A stretch of 64,000 nucleotides of DNA from Salinarimonas sp052380005 (GCA_052380005.1 JBQTCJ010000014.1); one strand, 5' to 3'. Numbered from the stretch's first letter, positions 1 to 8,656 are shown. Notes: generated by a model from the letters alone, not told the origin. Program-made: numbers and translations.

Positions 1-286
1 TCGCCGCCTTCGGCACGCGAAACGCGGTCTCGCCGGTCTCGCCCGCACCCGCCTTCCCCGGCGTGGCGTTCGCCCAGGGGAAGAAGGTGAGGATCGTGCC
101 CGGCGCGCCGGCCGCGTCGCCGAAATAGAGGTGGTAGGTGCCGGGATCGTCGAAGTTGACGGTCTTCTTCACCAGCCGCAGCCCCAGCACGCGGGTGTAG
201 AAGTCGCGGTTGCGCCGCGCCTCGCCGGAGATCGCGGTCACGTGGTGGAGGCCGGTGCTCGTCGTGTCGTTCGTGGAATGGCTCAT
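1..286 (-). CDS. VOC-family ring-cleaving dioxygenase, N-terminal part (cut by window edge)
   Basis: The first 95 codons of a minus-strand gene whose 3' end lies outside the window. The start at 286 gives MSHSTNDTTSTGLHHVTAIS, followed by a segment with RNRDFYTRVLGLRLVKKTVN and then DDPGTYHLYFGD. This is the classic N-terminal half-module of the glyoxalase/extradiol dioxygenase (VOC) superfamily; the early HH in GLHHVTAI supplies the first metal ligand. The wording closely resembles the roughly 310-residue ring-cleaving dioxygenases of the MhqA/MhqO/PcpA type, which act on hydroquinones or catechols. Substrate cannot be told. The gene is separated from dapE by about 136 bases, so co-transcription is possible but unproven. 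Confidence 0.8.
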   Translation of the reverse strand, partial: MSHSTNDTTSTGLHHVTAISGEARRNRDFYTRVLGLRLVKKTVNFDDPGTYHLYFGDAAGAPGTILTFFPWANATPGKAGAGETGETAFRVPKAA

Positions 287-422
287 GGCGCATCTCCGAA
301 GCAGGGTGGCGCGCGGTGCACGCCCGTCATGCCGGACAATGTGCGATGAGGAAAGCGGAATGCGAGGCTGGAAAGGTCGGGATTGCGAAAACGCAAGGAA
401 GCCGCGTCGCTCAGCCGCTTTC

Positions 423-1583
423 TCAGCCGGCGAAGTACGCCTCCAGCACCCGCACGTAGATCGCCTGCAGCCGCTCCAGCTCGGCGACGGGCACGCGCTC
501 GTCCACCTGATGCATCGTCTGTCCGACGAGGCCGAACTCGAGCACAGGGCAATAGTCCTTGATGAAGCGCGCGTCGGACGTCCCGCCGGTCGTCGAGAGC
601 GCCGGGCGGATGCCCGTTTCGGCCTCGATGGCGTCCTGGATCTGGCGGACGAAGGCGTTCGGCTCGGTGAGGAAGGCGACCGCGTTGGTGTCCTCGAAGG
701 AGGCCTCCCAGCGCACGGCGTTGCCGGCGGCGTCCTCGAGCCGGCGGCGGATCTCCGCCTGGAGGGTCGCGGGCGTCCAGAGGTCGTTGAAGCGGATGTT
801 GAAGGCCGCGCGCGCCTCGCCCGGGATGACGTTCGTGGCGGGGTTGCCGACGTCCACCGTCGTCACCTCGAGGTTCGAGGCCGCGAAATGGTCCGTGCCC
901 CCGTCGAGCGGCGTCGCCTTCAGGCCGGCCAGCAGGCGGACCATGCCCTCGATCGGGTTGTCGGCGAGGTGCGGATAGGCGACGTGGCCCTGCCTGCCGT
1001 GGACGACGAGCGTGCCCGAGAGCGAGCCGCGCCGGCCGATCTTGATCATGTCGCCGAGCCGCTCGGGGTTCGTCGGCTCGCCGAGGATGCAGGCGTCGAA
1101 GCGCTCGCCCCTGGCCGTCGCCCAGTCGAGGAGCTTCACCGTGCCGTTGATCGCCGGCCCCTCTTCGTCTCCCGTGATCAGCACGGCGATCGAGCCGGGG
1201 AAGCCCGGGCGCGTGGCCACGAAGTCGAGGGCGGCGGCGAGCATGGCGGCGATGCCGCCCTTCATGTCGACCGCCCCGCGGCCGTAGAGCACGCCGTCGA
1301 CGATCTCGCCGGAGAAGGGCGGGTGCGTCCAGCGGCCCGCGTCGCCCGGCGGCACGACGTCGGTGTGGCCGGCGAGCATCAGGACCGGCGCGCCCGTGCC
1401 GATGCGGGCGTAGAGGTTCTCGACGTCGGGCGTGCCGGGGGCCGAGAAGACGGGGCGCTCCACCGCGAAGCCCGCGGTCTCCAGGACATGCGCGAGGAGC
1501 GCGAGCGCGCCCCCCTCCGTCGGCGTGACGGAGGGGCAGCGGATCAGCGCCTGGGCGAGGTCGACGGCGGAGCGGGGGTTCAT
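423..1583 (-). CDS. dapE: Succinyl-diaminopimelate desuccinylase
   Basis: A 386-residue cytoplasmic di-zinc amidohydrolase (M20 family). It hydrolyses N-succinyl-L,L-diaminopimelate to L,L-diaminopimelate in lysine and peptidoglycan precursor synthesis. Visible residues: AGHTDVVP (metal His about 73), GRGAVDMKGG (bridging Asp about 106), ITGDEEGPA (catalytic Glu and metal Glu about 140-141), and a C-terminal GQTMHQVDE metal His. Length fits the family. An in-frame ATG 57 bases upstream exists, but MNPRSAVDLAQALIRCPSVT is the usual DapE N-terminus. The start lies 7 bases after the dapD stop, so the two genes form an operon catalysing consecutive parts of the succinylase branch. Confidence 0.97.
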   Translation of the reverse strand: MNPRSAVDLAQALIRCPSVTPTEGGALALLAHVLETAGFAVERPVFSAPGTPDVENLYARIGTGAPVLMLAGHTDVVPPGDAGRWTHPPFSGEIVDGVLYGRGAVDMKGGIAAMLAAALDFVATRPGFPGSIAVLITGDEEGPAINGTVKLLDWATARGERFDACILGEPTNPERLGDMIKIGRRGSLSGTLVVHGRQGHVAYPHLADNPIEGMVRLLAGLKATPLDGGTDHFAASNLEVTTVDVGNPATNVIPGEARAAFNIRFNDLWTPATLQAEIRRRLEDAAGNAVRWEASFEDTNAVAFLTEPNAFVRQIQDAIEAETGIRPALSTTGGTSDARFIKDYCPVLEFGLVGQTMHQVDERVPVAELERLQAIYVRVLEAYFAG

Positions 1584-1590
1584 CGCCGGA

Positions 1591-2442
1591 TCAATCGCGC
1601 AGGAGCTCGTTGATCCCGGTCTTGGCGCGGGTCTGCGCATCGACGCGCTTGACGATGACCGCGCAGGAGAGCGACGGGCCGGGCGAGCCGTCCGGCAGCG
1701 GCTTGCCGGGGAGCGCGCCGGGCACCACGACGGAATATGGCGGGACCTTGCCGCGGAAGACCTCGCCGGTCTCGCGGTCGACGATCTTGGTCGAGGCCGA
1801 GATGAAGACGCCCATCGACAGCACGGACCCCTGCCCGACCACGACGCCCTCGACGACCTCCGAGCGCGCGCCGATGAAGCAATCGTCCTCGATGATCGTC
1901 GGGCCGGCCTGGAGCGGCTCGAGCACCCCGCCGATCCCGACGCCGCCGGAGAGATGCACGTTCTTGCCGATCTGCGCGCAGGAGCCGACCGTCGCCCAGG
2001 TGTCGACCATCGTGCCCTCGTCGACGTAGGCGCCGAGGTTCACGAAGGAGGGCATCAGCACGACGTTGCGGGCGACGAACGCTCCGCGGCGCACGACGCA
2101 GCTCGGCACGGCGCGGAAGCCCGCCTGCTTGAACCGGTCCGCGTCCCAGCCCTCGAACTTGGAGGCGACCTTGTCCCACCACACGGCGCCGCCGGGACCG
2201 CCCGCGATCACGCTCATGTCGTTGAGGCGGAAGGAGAGCAGCACCGCCTTCTTCAGCCACTGGTGCACGACCCACTCCTCGCCGACCTTCTCGGCGACGC
2301 GGGCGCGGCCGGAATCGAGCGCGTCGAGCGCCTCCTCCACGGCGTCCCGCACGGGGCCGACGGTCGCGGGGCTCACGCTCGCGCGGTCCTCGAAGGCGGC
2401 GTCTATGGTCGCGGCGAGGGTGGTCATCGCAGTCGTGGTCAT
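1591..2442 (-). CDS. dapD: 2,3,4,5-tetrahydropyridine-2,6-dicarboxylate N-succinyltransferase
   Basis: A 283-residue acyltransferase that succinylates tetrahydrodipicolinate using succinyl-CoA, the committed step of the succinylase branch of lysine/DAP synthesis. An N-terminal helical domain precedes a left-handed beta-helix of hexapeptide repeats (about residues 100-230: VVRRGAFVARNVVLMPSF, then the GAYVDEGTMVDTW and GKNVHLSGGVGIGG stretches). Start chosen at MTTTAMTTLAATIDAAFEDR; a purine-rich GGAG lies about 11 bases upstream. A second in-frame ATG is 15 bases inside and the open frame extends 42 bases upstream. First gene of the dapD-dapE unit. Confidence 0.97.
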   Translation of the reverse strand: MTTTAMTTLAATIDAAFEDRASVSPATVGPVRDAVEEALDALDSGRARVAEKVGEEWVVHQWLKKAVLLSFRLNDMSVIAGGPGGAVWWDKVASKFEGWDADRFKQAGFRAVPSCVVRRGAFVARNVVLMPSFVNLGAYVDEGTMVDTWATVGSCAQIGKNVHLSGGVGIGGVLEPLQAGPTIIEDDCFIGARSEVVEGVVVGQGSVLSMGVFISASTKIVDRETGEVFRGKVPPYSVVVPGALPGKPLPDGSPGPSLSCAVIVKRVDAQTRAKTGINELLRD

Positions 2443-2686
2443 GGCGGGCGGGCTCCGGCGGATGGATCGTCCGCTGCTTAGCAACGGTCGCGCCCGAGGT
2501 GAAGCCGAAATGCCGCGCCGTCCGGCCGCGGCGCGGCGGCGGCGGCGCTCGCGACCGGTCGGCAGGCGACGAGCCCACCCGTGGATGTACTCGAGGTCCG
2601 CCCGAGCTAACCAATGTTGTAGACGCGGCCGTGGCGGTCCCTAAGACTCGGGCCGGTTGGCTCGCAGGCCGATGTCGGTGACGGTC

Positions 2687-3004
2687 ATGAACATCATTTC
2701 GCTGGCATTAACGAAACGAAGCAGCTCGAGCGCCGAGGGAGATCCGGCCTATAATCTCTTCAGGCGACACGAGGAGCCACAGCTCTATTGCGCGGTGCCG
2801 GAGCATTACCCGGTCCCCTCCTTCATCATCGGGGAGGCCTGGGACTTCGGCGGGCGCCTCGACAACGCGATGGCGGCCCCGCTGGGCTTCGACGCGGGCG
2901 CGGCGCGCCATGGAGTCGCGCTCACCGGGTATTATCTCTTCCTCGCGGACCGTCGGGGCCATGCCCACGCGGCGCACGACCGGCTGGAGACCGGGCGCGC
3001 GTGA
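2687..3004 (+). CDS. Small conserved-looking protein of unknown function
   Basis: Encodes about 105 residues. Codon usage is a little less GC-skewed than in the flanking genes, but the protein reads like a real globular one: DPAYNLFRRHEEPQLYCAVP, then PSFIIGEAWDFGGRL and a late GYYLFLADRRGH. There is no signal peptide, no membrane segment and no recognised domain. Earlier in-frame starts at 2657 and 2672 would add up to ten residues. It lies alone between dapD, which diverges, and the Crp-type regulator downstream. I have an impression of related short proteins in Methylobacterium relatives but cannot verify it here. Confidence 0.55.
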   Translation: MNIISLALTKRSSSSAEGDPAYNLFRRHEEPQLYCAVPEHYPVPSFIIGEAWDFGGRLDNAMAAPLGFDAGAARHGVALTGYYLFLADRRGHAHAAHDRLETGRA

Positions 3005-3110
3005 CGGGAGAGGAACGGGCCTTGCCGTCGACACGAATTCCCGCGAGCATGCCCGAGCGACGCGCGCCCGCCGGACGGGCGGTCGCGAGGACGAGGTCGA
3101 TGATGCAGCC

Positions 3111-3926
3111 ATGCCCGCGGCGGTGCGCGTGCCGATGAACGCCGAGCCCACCGTCCGGCGCCTGTCCTCCTACGTCGCGCTGACGAACGACGACGCGCGC
3201 CTCCTCGAGGACGCCTGCCGCGAGCGCGTCCGCCGCATCGGCCCGCGCGAGGACATCGTCCGCGAGGGCGAGCGCCCGCACGCCCTCTACGTCCTGCTCG
3301 ACGGGTGGGCGGTGCGCTACAAGTCGTTGGAGGACGGGCGCCGGCAGGTCCTCTCGTTCGTCCTGCCGGGAGACCTGTGCGAGCAGCACGTCCTGATGCT
3401 GCCGCGGGCGGACCACAGCCTGGGCGCGATCACCCCGGTGGCGGTCGCGGAGATCGCGGCCGCCCGCGTCGCCGAGATCTCCGCCGCGAGCCCGCGGCTG
3501 TCGGCGGCGCTCGCCTGGTCGGACCTGTGCGCCCAGACGCTCCAGCGCGAGTGGACCGTCAATCTCGGCCAGCGCTCGGCGCTCGAGCGCATGGCGCACC
3601 TCATCTGCGAGCTGTTCCACCGCCTGCGGGCGGTCGGCCTCACCCACGGCCTCTCCTACGAGCTGCCGGTGACGCAGGCGATGCTGGCGGACGCGACGGG
3701 CATCTCCGCCGTCCACGTCAACCGCACGCTCCAGGAGCTGCGCGCCGCCGAGCTCATCACCCTGCGCGGTCGCCACATGACGATTCACGACCTCGAGGCG
3801 CTGGAGACCGCCGGCCTCTTCAGCGCCGCCTATCTGCACCTCGACCAGGCGGCGCATGCCGCGCCGACGCACGCGGACGGCCGCGCGCCGGTGCTCGTCC
3901 TGCGCAGCATCGCGACAGAAACGTGA
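3111..3926 (+). CDS. Crp/Fnr-family transcriptional regulator
   Basis: About 271 residues. Residues 25-150 form a cyclic-nucleotide-binding-like beta-barrel (EDIVREGERPHALYVLLDGW, QVLSFVLPGDLC). A long dimerisation helix follows (ALERMAHLICELFHRLR). The C-terminal winged helix-turn-helix is at about 190-240 (LPVTQAMLADATGISAVHVN then RTLQELRAAELITLRG). No FNR-type N-terminal cysteine cluster is present, so it is not an oxygen-sensing Fe-S FNR; the ligand is unknown. Start is uncertain: ATG 3111 or the in-frame ATG 3135, both without a strong ribosome site. It ends 13 bases before an HWE histidine kinase on the same strand, so the two are likely co-transcribed. Confidence 0.9.
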   Translation: MPAAVRVPMNAEPTVRRLSSYVALTNDDARLLEDACRERVRRIGPREDIVREGERPHALYVLLDGWAVRYKSLEDGRRQVLSFVLPGDLCEQHVLMLPRADHSLGAITPVAVAEIAAARVAEISAASPRLSAALAWSDLCAQTLQREWTVNLGQRSALERMAHLICELFHRLRAVGLTHGLSYELPVTQAMLADATGISAVHVNRTLQELRAAELITLRGRHMTIHDLEALETAGLFSAAYLHLDQAAHAAPTHADGRAPVLVLRSIATET

Positions 3927-3939
3927 CCGGAGCCGACGC

Positions 3940-5448
3940 ATGGAAGAGCGATCGACGCCGAAAGACTCCCCGAGCCCGGACGCGGCCGGCTCCGCCTGGC
4001 CCGCGGGCGAGAGCGAGGCCGCGCGGCTCGTGCGCGCACACGACTGGGCGGCCTCTCCGCTGGGCCCGGTGGAGACCTGGCCGCGGACGCTTCGCGGCGC
4101 GCTCGAGGCGATCCTGCCGGTGCCGGTGGCCATGGCGATCCTGTGGGGGCCGGAGCTGATCCAGCTCTACAACGATGCCCAGGGGGCGCTGATGGGCTCC
4201 GAGCGGCACCCGTCGATCGGCCGTCCCGCAGCAGCGGTCTGGTCCGAGATCTGGCCGCGGGTCGCGGAGGATCTCGCCACCGTCCGCGCCGGCGGCGGCG
4301 CCGTGCGGCGCGACGAGGTGGCGCTGCCGATCACCCGCGACGGCGCGACGCGAACCCTCTGGTGGAGCTACGTCTACTCCCCGCTCCCGGATCCGGATGC
4401 GCCGAACGGGGTGGGCGGCGTGCTCGTCGTCGCGACCGACGTGACGCAGCGGGTTCTCGCCCGCGAGGAGGCGCGCACCAGCGCGGCGCGGCTGCGAGCG
4501 CTCGTCGAGAACCTGCCACAGCTCGTCTGGCGGTCCCACGACGGCGGCGACTGGACCTGGGCGAGCCCCCAATGGATCGAGACGACCGGGCTCTCGGCCG
4601 AGGCGAGCCTCGGGCTCGGCTGGCTCGACGCCGTTCACCCGGACGATCGCGAGCGCGTGCGCGCGGCCTGGGCGGCGGCGGCGCAGAGCGGGAAGCTCGA
4701 GGTCGTCCACAGGCTGCTGCTCGCCGGCGGCGGATCGCGCTGGTTCCAGACGCGCGCGCAGGCGGCGCCGCAGGTCGAGGGTGCGCCGCGCGAGTGGTTC
4801 GGCTCGTCGAGCGACATCGACGACCAGCGCCGCCTGCAGGACCAGCAGAAACTGCTTCTCGGCGAGCTGCAGCATCGCGTGCGCAACACGCTCGCCGTCG
4901 TACGCTCCATCGCCCGGCGGACCGGCGACACGGCCCAGAGCGTTGGCGACTTCGCCTCGCATTTCGAGGGGCGCCTCAACGCGATCGCCCGCACCCAGGC
5001 CCACGTCACCCGCGACCCGCGCGCGGGCATCGACCTCGAGTATCTCGTCGCCGAGGAGCTGACCGCCTGCGCGGCGCGCGAGGGCGAGCGCGTGACGATC
5101 GGCGGGCCGAAGATCCTGCTCAAGAGCCAGGCGGCGCAGACGCTCACCCTCGCGATCCACGAGCTGGCGACGAACGCCGTGAAGTTCGGCGCGCTCGCGG
5201 GCGAGACGGGGACCGTCTCCGTGACCTGGGAGATCGACGGGAGCGCCGAGCCGCCGCTCCTGCGGCTCGCCTGGCGGGAGGACGGGGTCGTGCCGGATAC
5301 CGAGCGGCCCGAGCGTCAGGGCTTCGGCACCGAGCTCCTGCGGCGGACCCTCCCCTACGAGCTCGATGCGATCGTGCGCTACGAGATCGGCGACGGCGCC
5401 GTCCTGTGCGTGATGTCGCTGCCGCTCGCGGCGCGGGTTCTCGCCTGA
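3940..5448 (+). CDS. PAS-domain HWE-family sensor histidine kinase
   Basis: A 502-residue kinase with no membrane segment. Two PAS-like sensor domains (about residues 50-180 and 185-300, the second with WTWASPQWIETTG and LDAVHPDD) precede an HWE kinase core. That core has a phospho-acceptor His at 312 (GELQHRVRNTLAVV), an N-box IHELATNAVKFG with His407 and Asn412, and the family-defining W-x-E as LAWREDG (Trp445, Glu447). HWE kinases are characteristic of Rhizobiales and often feed the general stress response or light and redox signalling. No response regulator gene is adjacent; the only neighbour is the Crp-type regulator 13 bases upstream. Confidence 0.93.
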   Translation: MEERSTPKDSPSPDAAGSAWPAGESEAARLVRAHDWAASPLGPVETWPRTLRGALEAILPVPVAMAILWGPELIQLYNDAQGALMGSERHPSIGRPAAAVWSEIWPRVAEDLATVRAGGGAVRRDEVALPITRDGATRTLWWSYVYSPLPDPDAPNGVGGVLVVATDVTQRVLAREEARTSAARLRALVENLPQLVWRSHDGGDWTWASPQWIETTGLSAEASLGLGWLDAVHPDDRERVRAAWAAAAQSGKLEVVHRLLLAGGGSRWFQTRAQAAPQVEGAPREWFGSSSDIDDQRRLQDQQKLLLGELQHRVRNTLAVVRSIARRTGDTAQSVGDFASHFEGRLNAIARTQAHVTRDPRAGIDLEYLVAEELTACAAREGERVTIGGPKILLKSQAAQTLTLAIHELATNAVKFGALAGETGTVSVTWEIDGSAEPPLLRLAWREDGVVPDTERPERQGFGTELLRRTLPYELDAIVRYEIGDGAVLCVMSLPLAARVLA

Positions 5449-5461
5449 GCGCGGGACCCGC

Positions 5462-6112
5462 TCACCAGCGCAGCCAGCGCCGCCCTGCGATTGCCCCCGC
5501 CGCCGCGACGATCCCGGCGGCGAGCGTGTACCATGTCGCTACGAAGAGGGGGCTGTCGTCCGTGCAGAAGATCGCGTAGAGCGCTGCGGCGACGCCCGCG
5601 GCCGCGAGCCCGGCGACCGCGCCGGCGAGGCCGGGCCGCACGGGCGCTCCGCGCCGCAGGCCGAAGATCAGCGAGACCAGCACGGGGAGCGCCAGCACCG
5701 GGATCGAGACGAGGCAGACGAGGGCGTTGTCGCCCACGAGCGCGGGTGCCCACGCCTGCGCCGGCAAGGCGACGAGCTCGAGCGCGACGAAGCCGCCCAC
5801 GGCCGCCGGCGCGGCGGCGAGCGCCATCGCCCAGCCCCGGGCCGAGGCGCCGGGGTAGACGAGGCGCACCGCGAGCCCGAGCGCGCCGATCGCCAGGAGG
5901 GCCCCGACGAGGGGCTTGGCGAGGAAGCGCAGGCTCTCCACCGCCGACGCGAGGTCCGCACGCGGCCCCCAGCCGGTGAGGAAGAGCGTCAGCGTGACGC
6001 CGAGCCCCACGGCGCAGGCGGTGGCGAGGCCGGCCGCGAGCGGGCGGCGCGGCGCGAGGTCGGCCGCGAGCGTGTCGATCAGGTCGTCCGTTCTCATCGC
6101 GATCGTCCTCAT
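5462..6112 (-). CDS. nrsF: NrsF-type anti-sigma factor (DUF1109)
   Basis: A 216-residue inner-membrane protein with about six hydrophobic helices after a short cytoplasmic N-terminus (MRTDDLIDTLAADLAPRRPL). This is the signature start of DUF1109/NrsF proteins, which sequester SigF-type ECF sigma factors at the membrane in Caulobacter. Cysteines that sense chromate or cadmium stress in the characterised protein are represented here by FCTDDS near the C-terminus and a Cys in an earlier helix. The ATG at 6112 overlaps the sigma factor stop as ATGA, so the pair is translationally coupled. A second start, MRTDD at 6097, is possible. Confidence 0.88.
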   Translation of the reverse strand: MRTIAMRTDDLIDTLAADLAPRRPLAAGLATACAVGLGVTLTLFLTGWGPRADLASAVESLRFLAKPLVGALLAIGALGLAVRLVYPGASARGWAMALAAAPAAVGGFVALELVALPAQAWAPALVGDNALVCLVSIPVLALPVLVSLIFGLRRGAPVRPGLAGAVAGLAAAGVAAALYAIFCTDDSPLFVATWYTLAAGIVAAAGAIAGRRWLRW

Positions 6113-6663
6113 GCCACCATGCTCGCGCGTAGGTCGGCCAGCTTGCGCAGGCCCCTGTGGAGCGCGACCCGCACCGCGCCCTCCGACATTCCGAAGCGCC
6201 GAGAGGCTTCCCCGACGCTCGCCCCCTCGATGCCGATCGCGCGCACGATCTCGCCGGCACGGCCCGTCAGGCGCGCGACGACGCGGTCCATGTCGGTGGA
6301 GGTGGTGGGATCCGGCTCGGCCTGCGCCGGCAGGATCTCCGTGAAATCGGCGATGTCGACCTCGGCGTGCCGGTAGCGTCGCCGCATCTGATCGACGATC
6401 TTGTAGCCGGCGATCGCGAACACCCACGGGCGGATCGCCTCGTCCTCGCGCCAGGTGGCGCGCTTGACGTGGATGGCGAGCAGGGTCTCCTGGACGGCGT
6501 CCTCGACGTCCGCCCCGGAGAGCCCCCATTGCGCGGCCTTGCCGCGGACCTTGGAACGGATGGCGGGGGCGAGCTCGGACAGGAGCCGGCGATAGGCGCC
6601 CTCGTCGCCGCGGTTGGCGGCGCGCATCAGGCTCGACCAATGTGTCTCGATCGGGTTCGACAT
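6109..6663 (-). CDS. ECF RNA polymerase sigma factor (SigF-like)
   Basis: A 184-residue ECF sigma factor. Region 2 covers about residues 20-95 (DVEDAVQETLLAIHVKRATW, WVFAIAGYKIVDQMRRRYRH). Region 4 covers about 125-180 (RAIGIEGASVGEASRRFGMS then EGAVRVALHRGLRKL). Its partner is the overlapping nrsF gene, which places it in the Caulobacter SigF/NrsF group that controls responses to oxidative and metal stress. A matching SigF-type promoter (GTAACA, 16 bases, CGAA) lies directly upstream at 6676-6701, so it very probably activates its own operon. Confidence 0.93.
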   Translation of the reverse strand: MSNPIETHWSSLMRAANRGDEGAYRRLLSELAPAIRSKVRGKAAQWGLSGADVEDAVQETLLAIHVKRATWREDEAIRPWVFAIAGYKIVDQMRRRYRHAEVDIADFTEILPAQAEPDPTTSTDMDRVVARLTGRAGEIVRAIGIEGASVGEASRRFGMSEGAVRVALHRGLRKLADLRASMVA

Positions 6664-6675
6664 GGCAGACCCCTC

Positions 6676-6701
6676 TTCGTGACGAGAGGTCTCCCTGTTA
6701 C
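6676..6701 (-). promoter_or_regulatory. SigF-type ECF promoter of the sigma/anti-sigma operon
   Basis: On the minus strand GTAACA (6701-6696) is followed after exactly 16 bases by CGAA (6679-6676). The SigF promoter consensus reported for Caulobacter is, as I recall it, GTAACC-N16-CGAA, so this differs at one base with exact spacing. The -10 element ends only about 12 bases before the ATG at 6663, giving a very short leader. Inference: autoregulation by the sigma factor it precedes. Confidence 0.7.
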
Positions 6702-6832
6702 ATCGAATGGCGCGCGCACGGTCGTCACGGGCGCGTGCGGCACGCGCACATCGGCGTGAGCGGTCCCGCGAGCGCGGATCACGCCGGCGCGAGGGCGGTC
6801 ATGCCCGCCCTCGAAGGATCAGCCGAGCGCGC

Positions 6833-7009
6833 TCACTCGAAGTCGCTGGCGCCGTCTTGGGGGAAGTGCGGATCGTAGGGCGCGATCCGCGCGTCGTCGG
6901 ACGCGGTCCGCGACGCGGGGAAGTAGGGGTCGTAGGCGACGACGGCGGGGCGCTCCCCGTCCGCGTCGGCGCGGACATCGTCTCGGCGGTCGAGATCGTC
7001 GTCGTTCAT
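6833..7009 (-). CDS. Small acidic protein with two YDPxFP repeats, unknown function
   Basis: A 58-residue, very acidic peptide (MNDDDLDRRDDVRADADGER at the start). It contains two copies of a short motif, AYDPYFPAS and PYDPHFPQD, spaced about 20 residues apart. No signal peptide, cysteine or domain is visible. The start is the ATG at 7009; an upstream ATG at 7027 would add six residues. It stands alone upstream of the sigma factor operon in the same direction. The internal repeat and lack of any overlapping better frame argue for a real gene, but evidence is thin. Confidence 0.4.
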   Translation of the reverse strand: MNDDDLDRRDDVRADADGERPAVVAYDPYFPASRTASDDARIAPYDPHFPQDGASDFE

Positions 7010-7110
7010 GGAATCGTCTCCGTACACGAGGCGGACCGGTTAACACGACGACACCATCGATGTTGTTGCTTGCCGGCAACAGGCGGCGACGGAGCGACGC
7101 CGGACGTGCC

Positions 7111-7389
7111 TCAACGCACGACAAACGTGCTCTCGACGACGTTGCGCACCTCGAGGTGGTCGACCGCCAGACCGGCGACCGAGGCACCCGGCGGGCCACC
7201 GCGGAGGGCCGCGAGGTAGGCCTCGATCGCCGCGGGGTTCCCCGCCACGACGCTCTCCACGGAACCGTCCTCCCGGTTGCGCACGAAGCCCCGCAAGGCG
7301 ATCTCCGTCGCGCGCGAGGCGGCGAAGGCGCGGTAGCCCACGCCCTGGACGCGTCCGGTCACGACGATACGAACGGCGCTCTCGGCCAT
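7111..7389 (-). CDS. acyP: Acylphosphatase
   Basis: A 92-residue cytoplasmic enzyme hydrolysing acyl phosphates such as carbamoyl phosphate or acetyl phosphate. The signature GRVQGVGYRAFAA (catalytic Arg in VQGVGYR) is at about residues 11-23. The second catalytic motif GFVRNREDGSVE, with the catalytic Asn, is at about 42-53. The C-terminus is slightly extended past the usual end. It is a single gene with no obvious operon partner. Confidence 0.95.
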   Translation of the reverse strand: MAESAVRIVVTGRVQGVGYRAFAASRATEIALRGFVRNREDGSVESVVAGNPAAIEAYLAALRGGPPGASVAGLAVDHLEVRNVVESTFVVR

Positions 7390-7486
7390 CTCCGGTCTCC
7401 CTCGTTCGGCTCCGATCATGCGGACGAACGCGCGGGCCGTCGAGAGGACGCCGGGGCCGATCGCCGCGAGACGGATGCGCGACGCC

Positions 7487-8656
7487 TCACCGCTTGGGCC
7501 ATACCCACCCCGGCGCGTCCACGTCCTCGGCGAGGCGGGTCTCGCCCAGCGACTTCTCCAGGCGATGCACCACGGCACCCGGCGCGCCGGCGAGCGCACC
7601 CGCCAGCGCCGCGCTGTGGGTGACGACGACGATCTGCGCGCGTTCGCCCGCGGCGAGGACGAGCCGGGCGAGGGGCGCGATCAGGTCGGGATGCAGGCTC
7701 GTCTCCGGCTCGTTGAGGACGAGGAGCGCCGGCGGGCGGGGCGAGAGCAGCGCCGCGACGAGCGCCAGATAGCGCATCGTGCCGTCGGAGAGCTCCCGCG
7801 CCCCGAGCGGGCGCAGCAGGCCCGGCTGGTGCATCACGGTCTCGAACAGGCCCGCCTCGATGTCGATGGCGACGCGCGCGCCGTCGAAGGCGTCGGCGAT
7901 GGCCGCGTCGAGCGCTCGCGGGTCGCCGATCTCGCGGATGGTCTGGAGCGCCGCGGCGAGGTCGCCGCCGTCGCCGGAGAGCACCGGCGTGCGGGTGCCC
8001 ACGCGTCGCTGGCGCATCGGTGCATCCGGATCGGTGCGCAGGTGGTCGTAGAAGCGGAACGCCCTCAGCCGCTCGCGCAGCGCCAGGAGCTCGGGCGCGC
8101 CGCGCGGGTCGGCGGCGTGGGTGAGCATGCCGTCGAAGGGCGCGAGGTGCTGCGCGACGATCCGCAGCCGGCCCTCGTCGTCCGCGACCCGCACCATCGG
8201 CCCGCGCCGCTCGGCGAGCACGACGGGCCGCGCCCGCATCGGCCCCGAGAAGACGGTCTCGACCTTGTATTCCGGGTCGAGCCCGAAGGCGGACGTGGTC
8301 GTCACCGGCAGGCCGAGGTCGACCGCGTAGCCCAGCGCATCGTCCTCGCCCGCGCTGCAGAACCCGAGCTTGAGCGCCACGCGCTCGCGCCGCACGGTGC
8401 CCTCGACGGGCACGGTGCCCGCGCGCATCTCCCGCGAGATCCGCTCCGGCCCCGCCCACAAGGTCGAGGCGAGCCCGCCCTCGGCGGCGAGCGACCCCAC
8501 GAGCCGCCCCTGCGCCGCATCCGCGATGAGCCTCAGCGCCCGATACAGGCTCGACTTCCCCGCGCCGTTGGGCCCGGTGACCACCGTGACGCGCCCGAGC
8601 GGCACGACGATCTCACGCAGCGAGCGGTAGCCGGAGACGGCGATGGCGGTGAGCAT
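7487..8656 (-). CDS. AAA-family ATPase of the RecF/OLD-like (COG4637-type) group
   Basis: A 389-residue ABC-like ATPase. Walker A is GPNGAGKSS at about 28-36. An ABC signature-like LSDGTMRYLALVAAL is followed by Walker B LLVLNEPETSLHPDL at about 315, then the switch THSAALAG near 355. The N-terminus SGYRSLREIVVPL is the standard opening of these predicted ATPases. No OLD/TOPRIM nuclease domain is attached, so the cellular job is unknown; relatives occur both as housekeeping genes and in defence islands. It lies 23 bases downstream of a ribbon-helix-helix gene on the same strand, suggesting a two-gene unit. Confidence 0.88.
   Translation of the reverse strand: MLTAIAVSGYRSLREIVVPLGRVTVVTGPNGAGKSSLYRALRLIADAAQGRLVGSLAAEGGLASTLWAGPERISREMRAGTVPVEGTVRRERVALKLGFCSAGEDDALGYAVDLGLPVTTTSAFGLDPEYKVETVFSGPMRARPVVLAERRGPMVRVADDEGRLRIVAQHLAPFDGMLTHAADPRGAPELLALRERLRAFRFYDHLRTDPDAPMRQRRVGTRTPVLSGDGGDLAAALQTIREIGDPRALDAAIADAFDGARVAIDIEAGLFETVMHQPGLLRPLGARELSDGTMRYLALVAALLSPRPPALLVLNEPETSLHPDLIAPLARLVLAAGERAQIVVVTHSAALAGALAGAPGAVVHRLEKSLGETRLAEDVDAPGWVWPKR

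Noticed and set aside
7038..7044. GTTAACC upstream of the small YDP protein as a second SigF promoter
   Set aside because: The extra T breaks the GTAACC box and no CGAA occurs at the 16-base distance.
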